A program made the translations under genes and the position numbers. From Dermatophagoides farinae (lineage: Eukaryota; Arthropoda; Arachnida; Sarcoptiformes; Pyroglyphidae): 64,000 nucleotides of DNA. The notes under the pieces were generated by a model that saw nothing but the letters and a program-made list of their open reading frames with translations, did not search any database and was not told where the DNA came from. This document shows positions 29,050 to 39,700 of the stretch, piece by piece (position 1 is the first letter of the stretch; each line of letters opens with the position of its first letter). Location: NCBI RefSeq assembly GCF_024713945.1, contig NC_134680.1, positions 5,949,501-6,013,500 on the forward strand. The letters are read 5' to 3'.

Positions 29050-29655
29050 TTAACCAATCAAACAAAACAGGTTCCAGATAAATTTTGATAAACGACCAAA
29101 TTGATCAATCAATACAGTAAATGGTAAAAATAGATAAATAATCAAAAATAATGAAAATGAAATGATTATTAATTGATAAAGTATACGTATTTTTTCATCA
29201 CGATCAATAATCTGTTCATTTTGATATTTAATCATCTGTGACATTTCATTGATACAATCATGTTCAATAAGATCACGACGTTTCATTAAACGTTGACAAT
29301 ATAATTTACATTTGATCATACTATCAGGATTATATTGACATTCTAATTGATGTTGATCATATTGTTCTAAACGTATTGTTTGTTCGCAGCCATCATCACG
29401 ATATGGGCAATAAATTTTTAAACGATTAATCAAATTACGTATAGCACGTGGTGCACGTTTCAACATACATGTTCGTAATGGACAACGATCAATTGGACAT
29501 GTATGATGATGACGAAGCCAATCATTAATACATTCATTACAGAATAAATGATCACAATGTGTGGTCAATGGATCTTCTAATACACCAGTACAAATTGAAC
29601 AGATAAGCTCTTCACTGATTTCTGAATCTTCAAAACGATCTGTATCGAAACCCAT
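29050..29655 (-). CDS. RNF41/Nrdp1-like RING ubiquitin ligase with C-terminal membrane anchor
   Basis: Single exon, 201 aa. The start MGFDTDRFEDSEISEELICSIC parallels human RNF41 (MGYDVTRFQG...EDLICPIC). The RING is C3HC3D: C19, C22, C34, H36, C39, C42, C53, D56, the Asp ligand being shared with Nrdp1. A SIAH/TRAF-type zinc finger follows (about residues 83-133: CPYRDDGC ... LIEHDC). The family normally continues to about 317 aa with a USP8-binding C-terminal domain. Here the protein ends with a short coil and a strongly hydrophobic segment at about 160-184 (ILYQLIIISFSLFLIIYLFL), probably a membrane anchor. Nrdp1 ubiquitinates ErbB3 and BRUCE in vertebrates; the substrate here is unknown. 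It converges with the large gene ending at 28780. A missed 3' exon replacing the hydrophobic end is possible but not seen. Confidence 0.85.
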   Translation of the reverse strand: MGFDTDRFEDSEISEELICSICTGVLEDPLTTHCDHLFCNECINDWLRHHHTCPIDRCPLRTCMLKRAPRAIRNLINRLKIYCPYRDDGCEQTIRLEQYDQHQLECQYNPDSMIKCKLYCQRLMKRRDLIEHDCINEMSQMIKYQNEQIIDRDEKIRILYQLIIISFSLFLIIYLFLPFTVLIDQFGRLSKFIWNLFCLIG

Positions 29656-31941
29656 GATGATGATGATCCAATTATTGTTGTTTCAATAAATGGAAATTAT
29701 TTTTAGGTTTGGCCAATCTGATTTTCTGATTCTAATGGTGATGATTCGAATCATATCAACAACGAGGAGGGAGAGGGGTTGAAATCACAAATATATATAT
29801 AAACATCATCAGTACGGCCATCTGTTGTAGACCGATGTATTTGATTTTGAATTGAATTTTTTTTTTGCCAATTTGAAAAAAAAAATCATTTGACTTATTC
29901 GTAGCATGATAGTCCGATGACGTAATAATTCATGTGACATTAACATTGTGTTTTGATTTTTAATTTTTTCTTTTTTTTTGGAATTAATCCAATGTTATTT
30001 TGATAGCAAATTTGTGTAAAGGTAATATGTATTACTAATAATCATCGGTTTACCTTGAAATAAATCCTTGATCTCTCTCTTTTTTTCCCGAAGAAGAATG
30101 AACAATATAATTTGTGTGAGCGTATGACGTGTATATATCGGGATTTATTCCGCCATTCCATGGTCATCTATTGTTTGTTAATTTTTTTTTTGCGGCGGTG
30201 TTTATATATATACAGTGTTGACGTGTAACGAATGACGAATTCTATTTGATTTATTTAATTTGACATCATAATCCAATTTAATCAGTTAATATCTGGAAAA
30301 AAAGAAGAATTCCGATTCACATTCATTCATTCATTCAATTATAATTTATTAATAACTATAGCGTGAGTTGCGCACCTTTGCAAATACATCCACACACAAT
30401 TATATATATATAAAGAAAAATCGATGATCGATTCGTTCATCACTTTCATCATTTATCATATTCTTTTTCCTTTTCAAAATCATGCTACTCACCCACACCA
30501 CACATACACACATACACACACACCACAACAACTCATTTTTTTATATTATAAAAATATCGATTTCCGTTCATCAATTTTAATCATGTTTTTACAATACCAC
30601 TACTCTTTTATTTACAAAGGATATCCTTTTAATACACAAAAAAAAACACATCGTGAGCATGCGTAACTCATGAATTTTTTTCAATATTTGTGTCTGAGTG
30701 TGTGTGTGACACATCTTCAACCTCACGAGGCAAGTCTTTTTTTTTCAGTCGTCATCTAAAAAATGTATACGTATATAGTGGTAGTAGTAGTAGTAGTAGT
30801 GGTACATATTTTAACTGTGTGATGATGATTGCATTACATTTCAATGTATATACGACGTTCAATATATTATTACTCACATTTATCTTGTCCTGTGTGCGTG
30901 TGTCTGAAACTTGTAATTTTTTTTTTGTTGTTGATCATTTTTTTTCATTCATTTATTAATAAAAAAGTAAAGGAAAATTTCATTTCATTTTTGGTTGAAA
31001 AAAAAAAGAAAAAACTCAAGAGTGAGAAAAAGAGAGCTATAGAGAACGAGAGACAAAGACAAAATCAAGTAACATCGTCATTTTTTTTTTATTCATTTAT
31101 TGCGATTTCATTTTTTTTCCTTTTGGATTTTCGTCGTGGAAAATCATCATCATCATCGTCGACGACATCATAATCGGTTCATTCATCCAGACCGAATAAT
31201 AATCATACAGCAGACACCATTTATTCGTTCACATTTTTTGTTGTTTAACACGAAAATCCCAATCATCATCAAATCAATTGTTTGAATTGTCACAATTTTT
31301 TTTTGTTCATCCTTTTTTTCGATTATAATATTTTGATTTTCAATTCAATCGTTTCGTTGAACATCAAAAGGTAAGATTTTGATTGTCGATGAATGGACAC
31401 ATATTTTTCAAATAACAAACAATATAACACGCACACACACATTGATTTCAATGTGCTTTCCATTAACTCGCACACACACACACACGCAAACACTGAGAGA
31501 GCATAACATTCGATTTTTTTTAGTTTCGAATTTTTTTTTTTCATTTTCAAAACACATTTTTTTATGATTTTCATTTCATTTCATTTTTTTTCATTATAAA
31601 TACCCGTAATGATCTTCATCTTGCATATTGATTGATTATATATCATCACCAATACCACCATCTCATCATAATCATCATTTTTCCCGATATTTTTCGATTG
31701 ATTTTTATTTGATTGATTGATAAATTCACAGAAAATCCAAGCGTTTTCTGGTGTGCCCGTTTTTTTCCCTTTTTGTTTCATATTTTATTTTTAAGTTGTA
31801 CGTATTTATTTCTGCCATTAATAACAATGAATTAATTTATTTTTCATTTTTTTTAATTCAATTTTTTTTTCTGTTTACTGTTCACACTAAATAAATTTCA
31901 TTATTTATTTAGTAAATAGATTTCTGTATACCATCGATTGT
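29656..31941. other. Intergenic between RNF41-like gene and BZW
   Basis: 2.3 kb between divergent genes. Contains TA-rich runs near 29790 and 30205, (CA)n near 30510 and 31434-31486, (GTA)n near 30779-30800 and long A/T tracts. Probably includes both promoters and perhaps a non-coding exon of BZW. No coding block recognised. Confidence 0.5.
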
Positions 31942-33911
31942 ATGAATCAAAAAGCAGAGAGACCAACACTCCAAGGTCAACGAATTAAGACCAGAAAAAG
32001 AGGTGAGAATTTTTTTTGTTACAAAATTTGTCTTTGATGATAATCACCACAAATGATATTTTTTCAAAGTTCAATTCATTTTCGATTTTGGTGTGTGTGT
32101 GTGTTGATGGAAACATACACTTGCACACACACTTACTCTTTTCTCCAAATCTAGATTCAGGTTAACCTAATTTTTTTTTCCAACTTTATTACATTGATGA
32201 TATGACTACGGTTCATTCATTCAAAAATAGATTTTTTTTCAAATGTTTATCGTTGTTGTAATGGAATCTCATACTCATGTGGTGATAATCACTTATATTG
32301 GATTTTTTCCGGGATATTTGACCGGACAATATAATTGGTTTAAAGGGCTGAAGGGAAAAATAATATAACAAAGGATGAAACTTGTTTGTCCCGTTTTTTT
32401 TCCATTCTCTCTGCCCATTTCGACAAGTTTCGTTTCGTTTCTCAGTGTGGATTGAATTTTTTTTTTCTTCGACATTTTTAATCGGTAAATTATTTACCGG
32501 TTCTATTTTTAGATTTGTCCATTTAGATTTCCATCATTTTTTCTAACTTCCAGATTATTCATCTTTGCACTATGGATATTGATAATTTTCACTAGAAATC
32601 TGACCTATTTTTTTTGTTTTGTTTTTTTTCCTTTTAGATGAAAAAGAGAAATTCGATCCACAAGGATTCCGTGATTCGATTATACTTGGCATCAAAGAAA
32701 CAAACGGCGATCTTGATCAGCTTTCAAAATTTCTCGACATCTCTGGATCAAAATTAGATTATCGTCGTTACGGTGAATCATTGTGTGACATATTGATTGC
32801 TGGCGGCCTACTAGCACCCGGTGGATCAATATTGACCGATAACGAGCCTGAACAAACCTACACCGAATATTCGGTATTTGGACGACCATCTGATGACGAA
32901 TCAGTGAAACAATTTGTTTCATTAGTATTTGTTCGTCTTATACGGCGATATAAGTATCTGGAAAAATCATTGGAAGAAGATTTGAAAAAGATTGTTGTCT
33001 TTTTACGTGCATTTACCGCCGATGATCGTCTTAAATTGGCTAAATTATTTGCCTATCTATTGGCATCTGGTCATATTTCGGTCGCACCATTGAAAAAATT
33101 GCTTGAACAAGACCTGTTGATCAAAGAAGGTTTTGGATTTGAATTCCTTTTGCAAGTATTGCAAAGTTGGCAAAATGAGAAAGATGCATCCACAGTGTGG
33201 ACTGCTTTACGAAAATCGGGATTGGATTCCAAATTGTTGGATTTTCTGCCAAAATCCAAACGTAATCAGGATACATTCAGTAAATCAATGCTTGAATATG
33301 GATTACAACAATTGTTGGCATATCAAGAGGCACAACGAGTGGAAACGTTGAAGAAAGAATTATCGCAAGAGATTCAAAATCAAATCAATGAAAATGGTTC
33401 AACACCCAAAGAATTGATCGGTATCGTTAAAGATTATATGACAGAATATTCATTGACAGAAACTGAAGTAATTGTTATTTTATGGAATACTCTCATGAGT
33501 ATGGTTGAATGGAATAAGAAAGAAGAATTGGTTGCCGATCAAGCTATGAAACATTTACGGGTCTATATACCATTATTTGCTGAATTTACTAAAACTAACA
33601 AGGCTGAAATGTCATTAATGTTACGTATACAGGATTATTGTTATGAAAATATGAATTTTTTGAAAGCATTTCAAAAAATTATATTTCTATTCTATAAGAA
33701 TGATGTAATCAGTGAAGATGTCATTCTTCGTTGGTATAAAAAAGATCATTTATCAAAAGGTAAAAGTATCTTTCTTGAGCAGATGAAAAAATTTATTGAT
33801 TGGCTTATGAATGCCGAAGAAGGTAAGAATAGCATTATAGTATTGTTTCATTGATTTTACTAATTTTTTTTTCATCAATTTCATTTTGTAGAAGAATCTG
33901 AAGAAGAATAA
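31942..33911 (+). CDS. BZW: eIF5-mimic protein BZW (krasavietz)
   Basis: Translation regulator that mimics the eIF5 C-terminal domain, competes for eIF2 and controls start-codon choice. Three coding exons: 31942-32002, 32638-33822 and 33892-33911, giving 421 aa (human BZW1/2 are about 419). Exon 1 encodes MNQKAERPTLQGQRIKTRKR, then D-EKEKFDP across the splice, as in human RKRDEKERFDP. Family blocks: SGSKLDYRRYGESLCDIL, LIRRYKYLEKS, and the C-terminal W2 domain from about residue 245, with STVEWNKKEELV-like SMVEWNKKEELV, FLKAFQKIIFLFY and KGKSIFLEQMKKFIDWL. The last exon encodes only the acidic tail E-ESEEE (AA box of W2 domains). The 635-bp first intron is much longer than the others around it. 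AATAAA overlaps the stop codon. Confidence 0.96.
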
Positions 33912-34755
33912 AATCATTCAATTCATAACAATCATTCTGTATGTGTGTTTTGTGTATTCCGTTGAAGATGGCCGTATCCATTTAACAATCTTATAGATTC
34001 AACATCATATATGAACATTGTTTACAAACACACACACACACCACCAACACCAATTGAACCTTCTGCCATTTAAAATAAACACAATTTGTTTATCCTATTT
34101 ACTCTTTCTTTTTTCTCTACACATATATTATTATTATTATTATCCTCATATTATTATCCAATTATTAATCCACAAACAAAAAAAAACACCATCCAAACCG
34201 TAAATTTATTATTACTTAATTTTTAATTCTTTAAAACAAACAAAAAAAATTTTTACCTGATAAACAGAAAATTTTATTTCATCATTTATATTGATTATTA
34301 TTTGAAGAAAATGGCAACAACAACAACAACAAATATCATCAATCGCTTTTAATGTCTATGTTTGTCTATGTTTTTGTGTGTGTTTGTGTGGAATAAATGA
34401 AAATAAAAATTTAATACCAACCAATTGATCATTGCCATGATTGACTATTGATTGATTGTGATTAATTATGATTAGAATAAAAATGTATTAATTTATTGGG
34501 TCCACCATTATTCCATGATTTTCATCATCATCATTTATTCATTGGTAATGGTATGGTCTTATGGGTTCATCGAACTGATCTTTATTTTCGTCAATCTTGT
34601 TATTTTCAAAATTATCGTATCATTTCGGGAATGGTTCCAAAAGAAATCGATGACAAAAAAAGGAGACTAATTGATGTTTTTCATTCAGTTTATAGAAATA
34701 TCAAATACACAACTCATATTGAACATTATAAATTTATTCAAACGACTGTTCTCTC
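33912..34755. other. Downstream of BZW; small repeats
   Basis: Contains the BZW 3' UTR (AATAAA-type signals at the stop and again near 34070). No gene seen. From 34249 it becomes a patchwork of segments that recur, direct or inverted, as far as 36110. Confidence 0.5.
34249..34330 (+). repeat. Inverted repeat arm (partner at 35387-35466)
   Basis: About 80 bp beginning TTTTTACCTGATAAACAGAA and ending in a (CAA)n tract is repeated as a near-exact reverse complement at 35387-35466. A third, shorter, direct copy lies at about 35972-36005. The two arms bracket the pair of 5S genes. Confidence 0.7.
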
Positions 34756-34791
34756 AGCTTACGACCGATTCTCGTCTGATCACCGAGTTTC
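34756..34791 (+). pseudogene. 5S rRNA fragment
   Basis: GCTTACGACC is joined directly to GATTCTCGTCTGATCACCGA, so the 5' end of 5S is fused to its middle with about 20 nt missing between, and homology stops near 34791. It sits about 170 bp before the intact 5S gene on the same strand. Not a functional gene. Confidence 0.7.
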
Positions 34792-34902
34792 AATTTAGAG
34801 TTATTGTAAAAATTTACTGAAAAATGCTCAAATGAATTGAATGAAAAAACAAAAATTGTGGCCTTTTTTTATCATTAAACATTGTTACAAGCTTCCGCTT
34901 TA

Positions 34903-34930
34903 TGAATTGAGAATCACCCCTGCTCTTTCA
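34903..34930 (+). promoter_or_regulatory. Conserved element upstream of 5S gene 1
   Basis: The stretch GAATTGAGAATCACCCCTGC plus CTCTTTCA just before the 5S start is repeated exactly before the inverted 5S copy (35621-35648), while the 3' flanks differ. It may be a Pol III upstream promoter element or just part of the duplicated unit. Confidence 0.45.
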
Positions 34931-35048
34931 GCTTACGACCATATCACGTAGAAAAAACTGGTTCTCGTCTGATCACCAAAGTCAAACTACGTCGAGCCGA
35001 GTTAGTACTTGGGAGGGGAACCACTTGGGAACACTCGGTGTCGTAAGC
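34931..35048 (+). rRNA. 5S_rRNA: 5S ribosomal RNA, copy 1
   Basis: 118 nt with clear 5S identity. The ends GCTTACGAC and GTCGTAAGC form helix I perfectly. Inside are GGTTCTCGTCTGATCACC (near the canonical GGTTCTCGTCYGATCACCGA) and TTAGTACTTGGGAGGGGAACC (canonical TTAGTACTTGGATGGGTGACC), which form the internal control region for TFIIIA, followed by CTTGGGAACAC. T-runs start at 35049 and 35056 and can terminate Pol III. Confidence 0.92.
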
Positions 35049-35082
35049 TTTTCCGTTTTTTTTCATTTTTTTCAAAATTTCA

Positions 35083-35296
35083 ATCCGTTACCATCAAAAA
35101 TCGTATCATTGATCCAATTAATGATAAATAAAGGTCAAGGTAACATGTGTGACAACTTTTTTTTCTTGTTCGTAAGAAAGTTGTCATACTAGCAATAAAT
35201 ATAAGAGAATAATGATTTATTGGGCAAAAAAACTTTACTTTCATTCTAAACTTGAATCTCAATTAAAAAAACGTAGATCCGTTACCATCAAAAATA
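35083..35296 (+). repeat. Short direct repeats between the 5S genes
   Basis: ATCCGTTACCATCAAAAAT occurs at about 35083-35101 and again at 35278-35296, some 194 bp apart. Between the 5S genes there is otherwise only AT-rich sequence. Confidence 0.55.
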
Positions 35297-35386
35297 GATC
35301 ATTATATACTATCAATTGATCATTGTGATGATTGACTATTGATTTTTTTCTATTGATTGATTGATGATAATCTTTGATATTTTTTT

Positions 35387-35466
35387 GTTGTTGTTGCCAT
35401 TTTCTTCAAATAATAATCAATAAATGATGGAATAAAATTTTCTTCTGTTCATCAGGTAAAAATTTT
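35387..35466 (-). repeat. Inverted repeat arm (partner at 34249-34330)
   Basis: Reverse complement of the 34249-34330 segment, from the (TTG)n tract through ATTTTCTTCAAATAATAATC to TTCATCAGGTAAAAATTT. Confidence 0.7.
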
Positions 35467-35502
35467 TCAAAGGTGTCTTAAAAATCTACAAAAAATTAAA
35501 AA

Positions 35503-35620
35503 GCTTACGACACCGAGTGTTCCCAAGTGGTTCCCCTCCCAAGTACTAACTCGGCTCGACGTAGTTTGACTTTGGTGATCAGACGAGAACCAGTATTTTC
35601 TACGTGATATGGTCGTAAGC
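35503..35620 (-). rRNA. 5S_rRNA: 5S ribosomal RNA, copy 2 (opposite strand)
   Basis: Reverse-strand 5S gene, same 118-nt length as copy 1; I see a single difference (AAAATACTGG for AAAAAACTGG). Helix I and the internal control region are intact. The two genes point towards each other with 454 bp between their 3' ends. Terminator T-run follows on the minus strand (AAAAA at 35498-35502 on the plus strand). Confidence 0.92.
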
Positions 35621-35648
35621 TGAAAGAGCAGGGGTGATTCTCAATTCC
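35621..35648 (-). promoter_or_regulatory. Conserved element upstream of 5S gene 2
   Basis: Reverse complement of the element at 34903-34930; the shared segment before both 5S genes runs through GAATTGAGAATCACCCCTGC. Confidence 0.45.
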
Positions 35649-36149
35649 TAAAGTGGAAACTAATCAATAACAAAATCAACATCATGATGATTAATTGAAA
35701 ATCAATTATTAACAAGTTTTTTTGTTATAATTGAAAATTCTTTCTTTTCGAATCAAGGACAAACAAACAAAAAAATAAAACATTTATAAGCATGAATTTG
35801 GAACCAAAAAAAGGTTCAGTTACTGTTCAATTTCATTTCATTCGCAGATTCTGTACAAATGCTTTTACAGGCTATTTACCAACGATTATATTAAGCTCAC
35901 ATGTGTTTCATATATTTCATTTGTTAATCAAATCTAATCTAATCTAATCTAATCTTGGGAACACTCATTTTGACCTGATGAACAGAAAATTTTATTTCAT
36001 CATTTATTGAAAATAAAAATTTAATTAAAATTAAATGCCATCAATTTTTCTATTGATTGATTGTGATTAATTATGATCTAGTTTTTGTTTTTTTTGATTA
36101 GAATACAAATTCGTTCATCAGATGACCCGCGCCATCTATCATCACAATT
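35649..36149. other. Intergenic with small repeats
   Basis: No gene seen. Contains a tandem (AATCT)n at about 35933-35953, a partial copy of the 34249 repeat near 35972-36005, and at 36046-36112 another copy of a segment seen at 34437-34487 (TGATTGTGATTAATTATGAT). Confidence 0.55.
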
Positions 36150-36283
36150 GGCCGGTTAGCTTAGTCGGTAGAGCGTGGTGCTAATAATTTGAATAAATGG
36201 TAAATTCAAGATTCTGATAATTAGTGAAGTTAAGAACTAATTAAGTGACGCCAAGGTCGTGGGTTCGATCCCCACACTGGCCA
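36150..36283 (+). tRNA. trnI-AAT: tRNA-Ile (AAU) with a 61-nt intron
   Basis: Exons 36150-36186 and 36248-36283. Joined, they give the classic eukaryotic tRNA-Ile: acceptor GGCCGGT/ACTGGCC, A-box TTAGCTTAGTCGGTAGAGC, anticodon stem TGGTG/CGCCA with loop CTAATAA (anticodon AAT at 36183-36185), variable AGGTC, and T-arm GTGGG-TTCGATC-CCCAC. The intron follows position 37. T-runs just downstream (ATCTTTTTG) end transcription. The AAU isoacceptor is normally intronless in vertebrates; the intron-bearing one there is UAU. Confidence 0.88.
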
Positions 36284-36575
36284 ATCTTTTTGCTTTTTAG
36301 TTTAATTATTGATGATTGATTGATTGATTGAAAAAAAAACTTAGTTGAATTTGGATTGAAATTAACATTTTTTTATTCTGAGCAAAAAAAAAAAATAAAA
36401 TTCAGACTTCGATCCCCACACTGGCCAATCGTTTCAATTTTTGCCTTTTGTTCAATTATTGATCGATGATTGATTGAATGGAAAAAAACTTGGTTGAATT
36501 TGGATTGTTGGGCCGAATTGAAATTAACATTTTTTTATTCTGAGCAAAAAAAAAAAATTCAAACTTCGAACACGT
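36284..36575 (+). repeat. Tandem repeat units carrying a tRNA-Ile 3' tail
   Basis: Sequence following the tRNA (AATCTTTTTG... TTGAATTTGGATTG... AAATTAACATTTTTTTATTCTGAGC(A)n...) is repeated in tandem. The first unit ends at 36408-36427 with TTCGATCCCCACACTGGCCA, exactly the last 20 nt of the tRNA. The second unit runs to about 36575, where it breaks off at ACTTCGA. A third unit lies at 40322, on the far side of the inserted NCAPG copy. Confidence 0.75.
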
Positions 36576-36748
36576 CCTTTATGAATGGCATATAAAAAAC
36601 CGTTTTATAACAAAAGCTCGCGCGCTCTGTCGAACTTTTTCTTTTTTTTCATTTTAGCTCTCACTTTTTCGTTAGTTTAATATACTTTTCATCAATTTTT
36701 ACTTTTATCATTTTCACCATAATTACAATTATTATAATTGTGTTAGTT
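36576..36748 (+). promoter_or_regulatory. Probable promoter and 5' UTR of NCAPG copy A
   Basis: 173 bp between the interrupted tRNA-tail repeat and the NCAPG ATG. It contains TATAAAAAA (about 36590) and a GC-rich island in AT-rich DNA, CTCGCGCGCTC (near 36615). Whether the same sequence precedes copy B cannot be seen, because the window stops at its second exon. Confidence 0.4.
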
Positions 36749-39700
36749 ATGGCTCAAAATTCAATCAATTTCAATGTTGAATCATTACGAAATGAATTGG
36801 CCAAAATTTTTAACGAATCTCAGCATTTAAAAAATTCTAAAAAAAATGTCAAAGAATTTATGAAAATCTATAAATCATGGGTATGTTTTATTGATGATGA
36901 TGATGATGATGATGAAATCTTGATAAATGTTCTAAAATCCAATCTTCTAATTATATTTAGTTTATCGATAATGAAAATTTTGAAAATTTTATGGCAACAT
37001 TTATTGAAATTATGAAAAATGTTTTGGTTTGTAACAATTCATCACCATACACAAAACGTGCATTAGATTTTATTGCATTAATATTCAAAGAGATAATCTT
37101 TTTCGAAGAAGAATATGAAAGAAAACGTATTGATAATGTAATTGCTCGTGGTGATGAAACAATCAATTCTGAAATAAATAATGATGCAAGTGATTTTGAT
37201 GATGAAATTGGTGAGGAGTGTTTTGATCGTGACAAAACTATTATCGATACACGTTTTATTTCAGAACCAACCACCGTAGATTTATTTATACGAAATTATC
37301 TGCTAAAATTTATTAAAGCTGATGATGTATTTGTACGTCGTAATTCTGTATTGCTTTTAAGAAAAACGATTGATAGTCTTGAAGAAGTGGATGAAAATAC
37401 ATTTGCTGAAGTATTGAAAGAACTTCGTAAACGAAGTATTGATAAAGACAAATGTGTTCGTTCATTAATTATGTTGTGTTTACGAAAACTTCAAAATATT
37501 AATAATGATGATAATGATGATGATGAAGCCATAAAAATATTGAAATTCCATCTACAATATGATCCTGATTCATTTGTTCGTTCGGTTGCAATGAAAACGA
37601 TCGGACTTTATTCCAATACAATCGAAGTCATTTATAATGCAACACGTGATATAGATGATGTCGTTAGACGTTTAGCATATCTAAAGATTGCTGAAAATAG
37701 TTGTGCAAATAATTTTTCTGCCAATGATCGTTTACAATTATTGATCAATGGCCATACTGATCCTAGTAATCAGATAAATAATATTATCATTAAGAAATTA
37801 TTACCAACTTGGATTTCTGATGTTAACGATGATATTATTCGATTCTTGGAATATTTTGACATACGTAACGAAACAGATTTTTTCAATACATTATTGGATG
37901 ATTATTTTCAATCATTATTGAAAATTGTTGAAAGAGATGATATCACTGAATTCCATCAATTGGTATTTCGTTTTAAACAAAAATGTATGAATGAACATAA
38001 ATTTCCATCGATAATTTTACCAAAAGAAGAATGTGTTTATTTGTGGTATAGACTTTGTAATTTTTCAAAAGAAAATAATATCACCTATAAAAAATCAATG
38101 CCTATTTCACAAAACAATGATTATGATGATGATAATGCTAATGGTGAATTATCACAACGGCAAAATTTCATCATCAACGATCTATTGGATGATATTTTTC
38201 CCGACATTCCTGTTTATTGTGATTACATTGAAAGGTAATGATATAAATAAATTGTTTATTTTTATAATAATTTGAAAAATAATAAATTTCCAATTTTTTT
38301 TCCATCCCTACCATTTAGTTTTGTCAACAATACTATTTCGTTGCATAGCCAACAGAAGAATGATGATCAATCACAATCTTCTAAAATTGTTTTTCGTCAT
38401 AAAGAATTGAATTTCATTTTTCAACAATCACTTAACATTGGTAAATTGTATAAAATTAGCGATACAGCACAATGGAATCGTATTGAACGAACATTTCGTT
38501 CAATCATATTGAATGATGATCTCTATACAATGCTCAATGATTACATAGAACCAATATTTATTATTTTCAATAATTATTTTCAAAATGATTGGCAACAATT
38601 ATTGGAATTGGCATTAGATTTGATCAATACTATCAATTTGCCTGAATTACATTGTGATCGTATACAAACACAGTCACAGTCTCAGCCAATGAATAGTGAT
38701 TATCAATCACAAACAAATGAACAACAATTGATACCAACATCACAATTGAATCCACAAGAAAGAATCGAAACGGTAAGTAAATGATAATTTGTTTGTTTAT
38801 TTAATTTTACTTATTCCTTTCCTATATATGTGGTGAGAATAGGATCCAAAAATTTTGGAAAGATGTATCAATATTTGTAATTCATTTCTTCATGTTGGTG
38901 GACCAAAAAATTGCGATACATTATCAAGTCTACGTGGATTGGTCAATAAACTTGTATTACAAAATTTAGCACATCCAGAAAGTGAGAAAATTCGTTTATT
39001 ATCGGTAAAAGCTTTGGGCAATTATTGTTTCCAATCGGTTGTTACAATCAATTCATTTCTCAAAGTGTTCATTGAAATTCTTAAAGAAGAAAATTATCTA
39101 GATGCTAGAGTTGAAGCACTAAAATATATATTCGATTTTGTTGGCTTTTATGGTTTGAGAAAGATAAATTTTGTTGATTCAGACAATTCAAGCATTCGTA
39201 ATCAATCAAACAGTATGAATAACAGTCATGATGTTTCAAATCGTTATGAAAACTTTTTCGAATTTTTTTCGGAAATGTTATTGGATTTTTTGGTGGAACC
39301 ATCTATGGAACCGGCTATAATGAAGAAACGTCCAAAAACTCGTATCGAATATGATCTATTCGATATAGCGGTTCGTGGTCTATGTAAAATTCTTTACATT
39401 GGTCGTTTTAGTTCATCGGATTTTCTTGCCAAATTAATGATCATATTTATTACTTATAAGAATATCACACCCGATACAAAATATTTTCTACGAATATTCT
39501 TTCATCGTTATAGTGAAAATATTGAAGCCTTTTTTGATCATTTCAAAACAAAAAACAGCCCATTCAATGATGCATATGTTCAATGTTTCAAGATGTTAAT
39601 GGAAAACGATGTAACTAATTTGAATTCATATGAAATGGTTGTCGATATGGTCGATGCTTGTACAAACGATGATCAACGTAATAATTTGGTTAGTAAAGCA

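Noticed and set aside
34496-34798. 100-codon frame before the 5S genes
   Set aside because: It runs into the 5S fragment and repeats seen elsewhere in the patchwork, with no recognisable domain.
36408-36427. tRNA tail read as a retroelement primer-binding site
   Set aside because: The sequence is in tRNA-sense orientation, lacks the CCA complement, and has no long terminal repeat or coding region near it.
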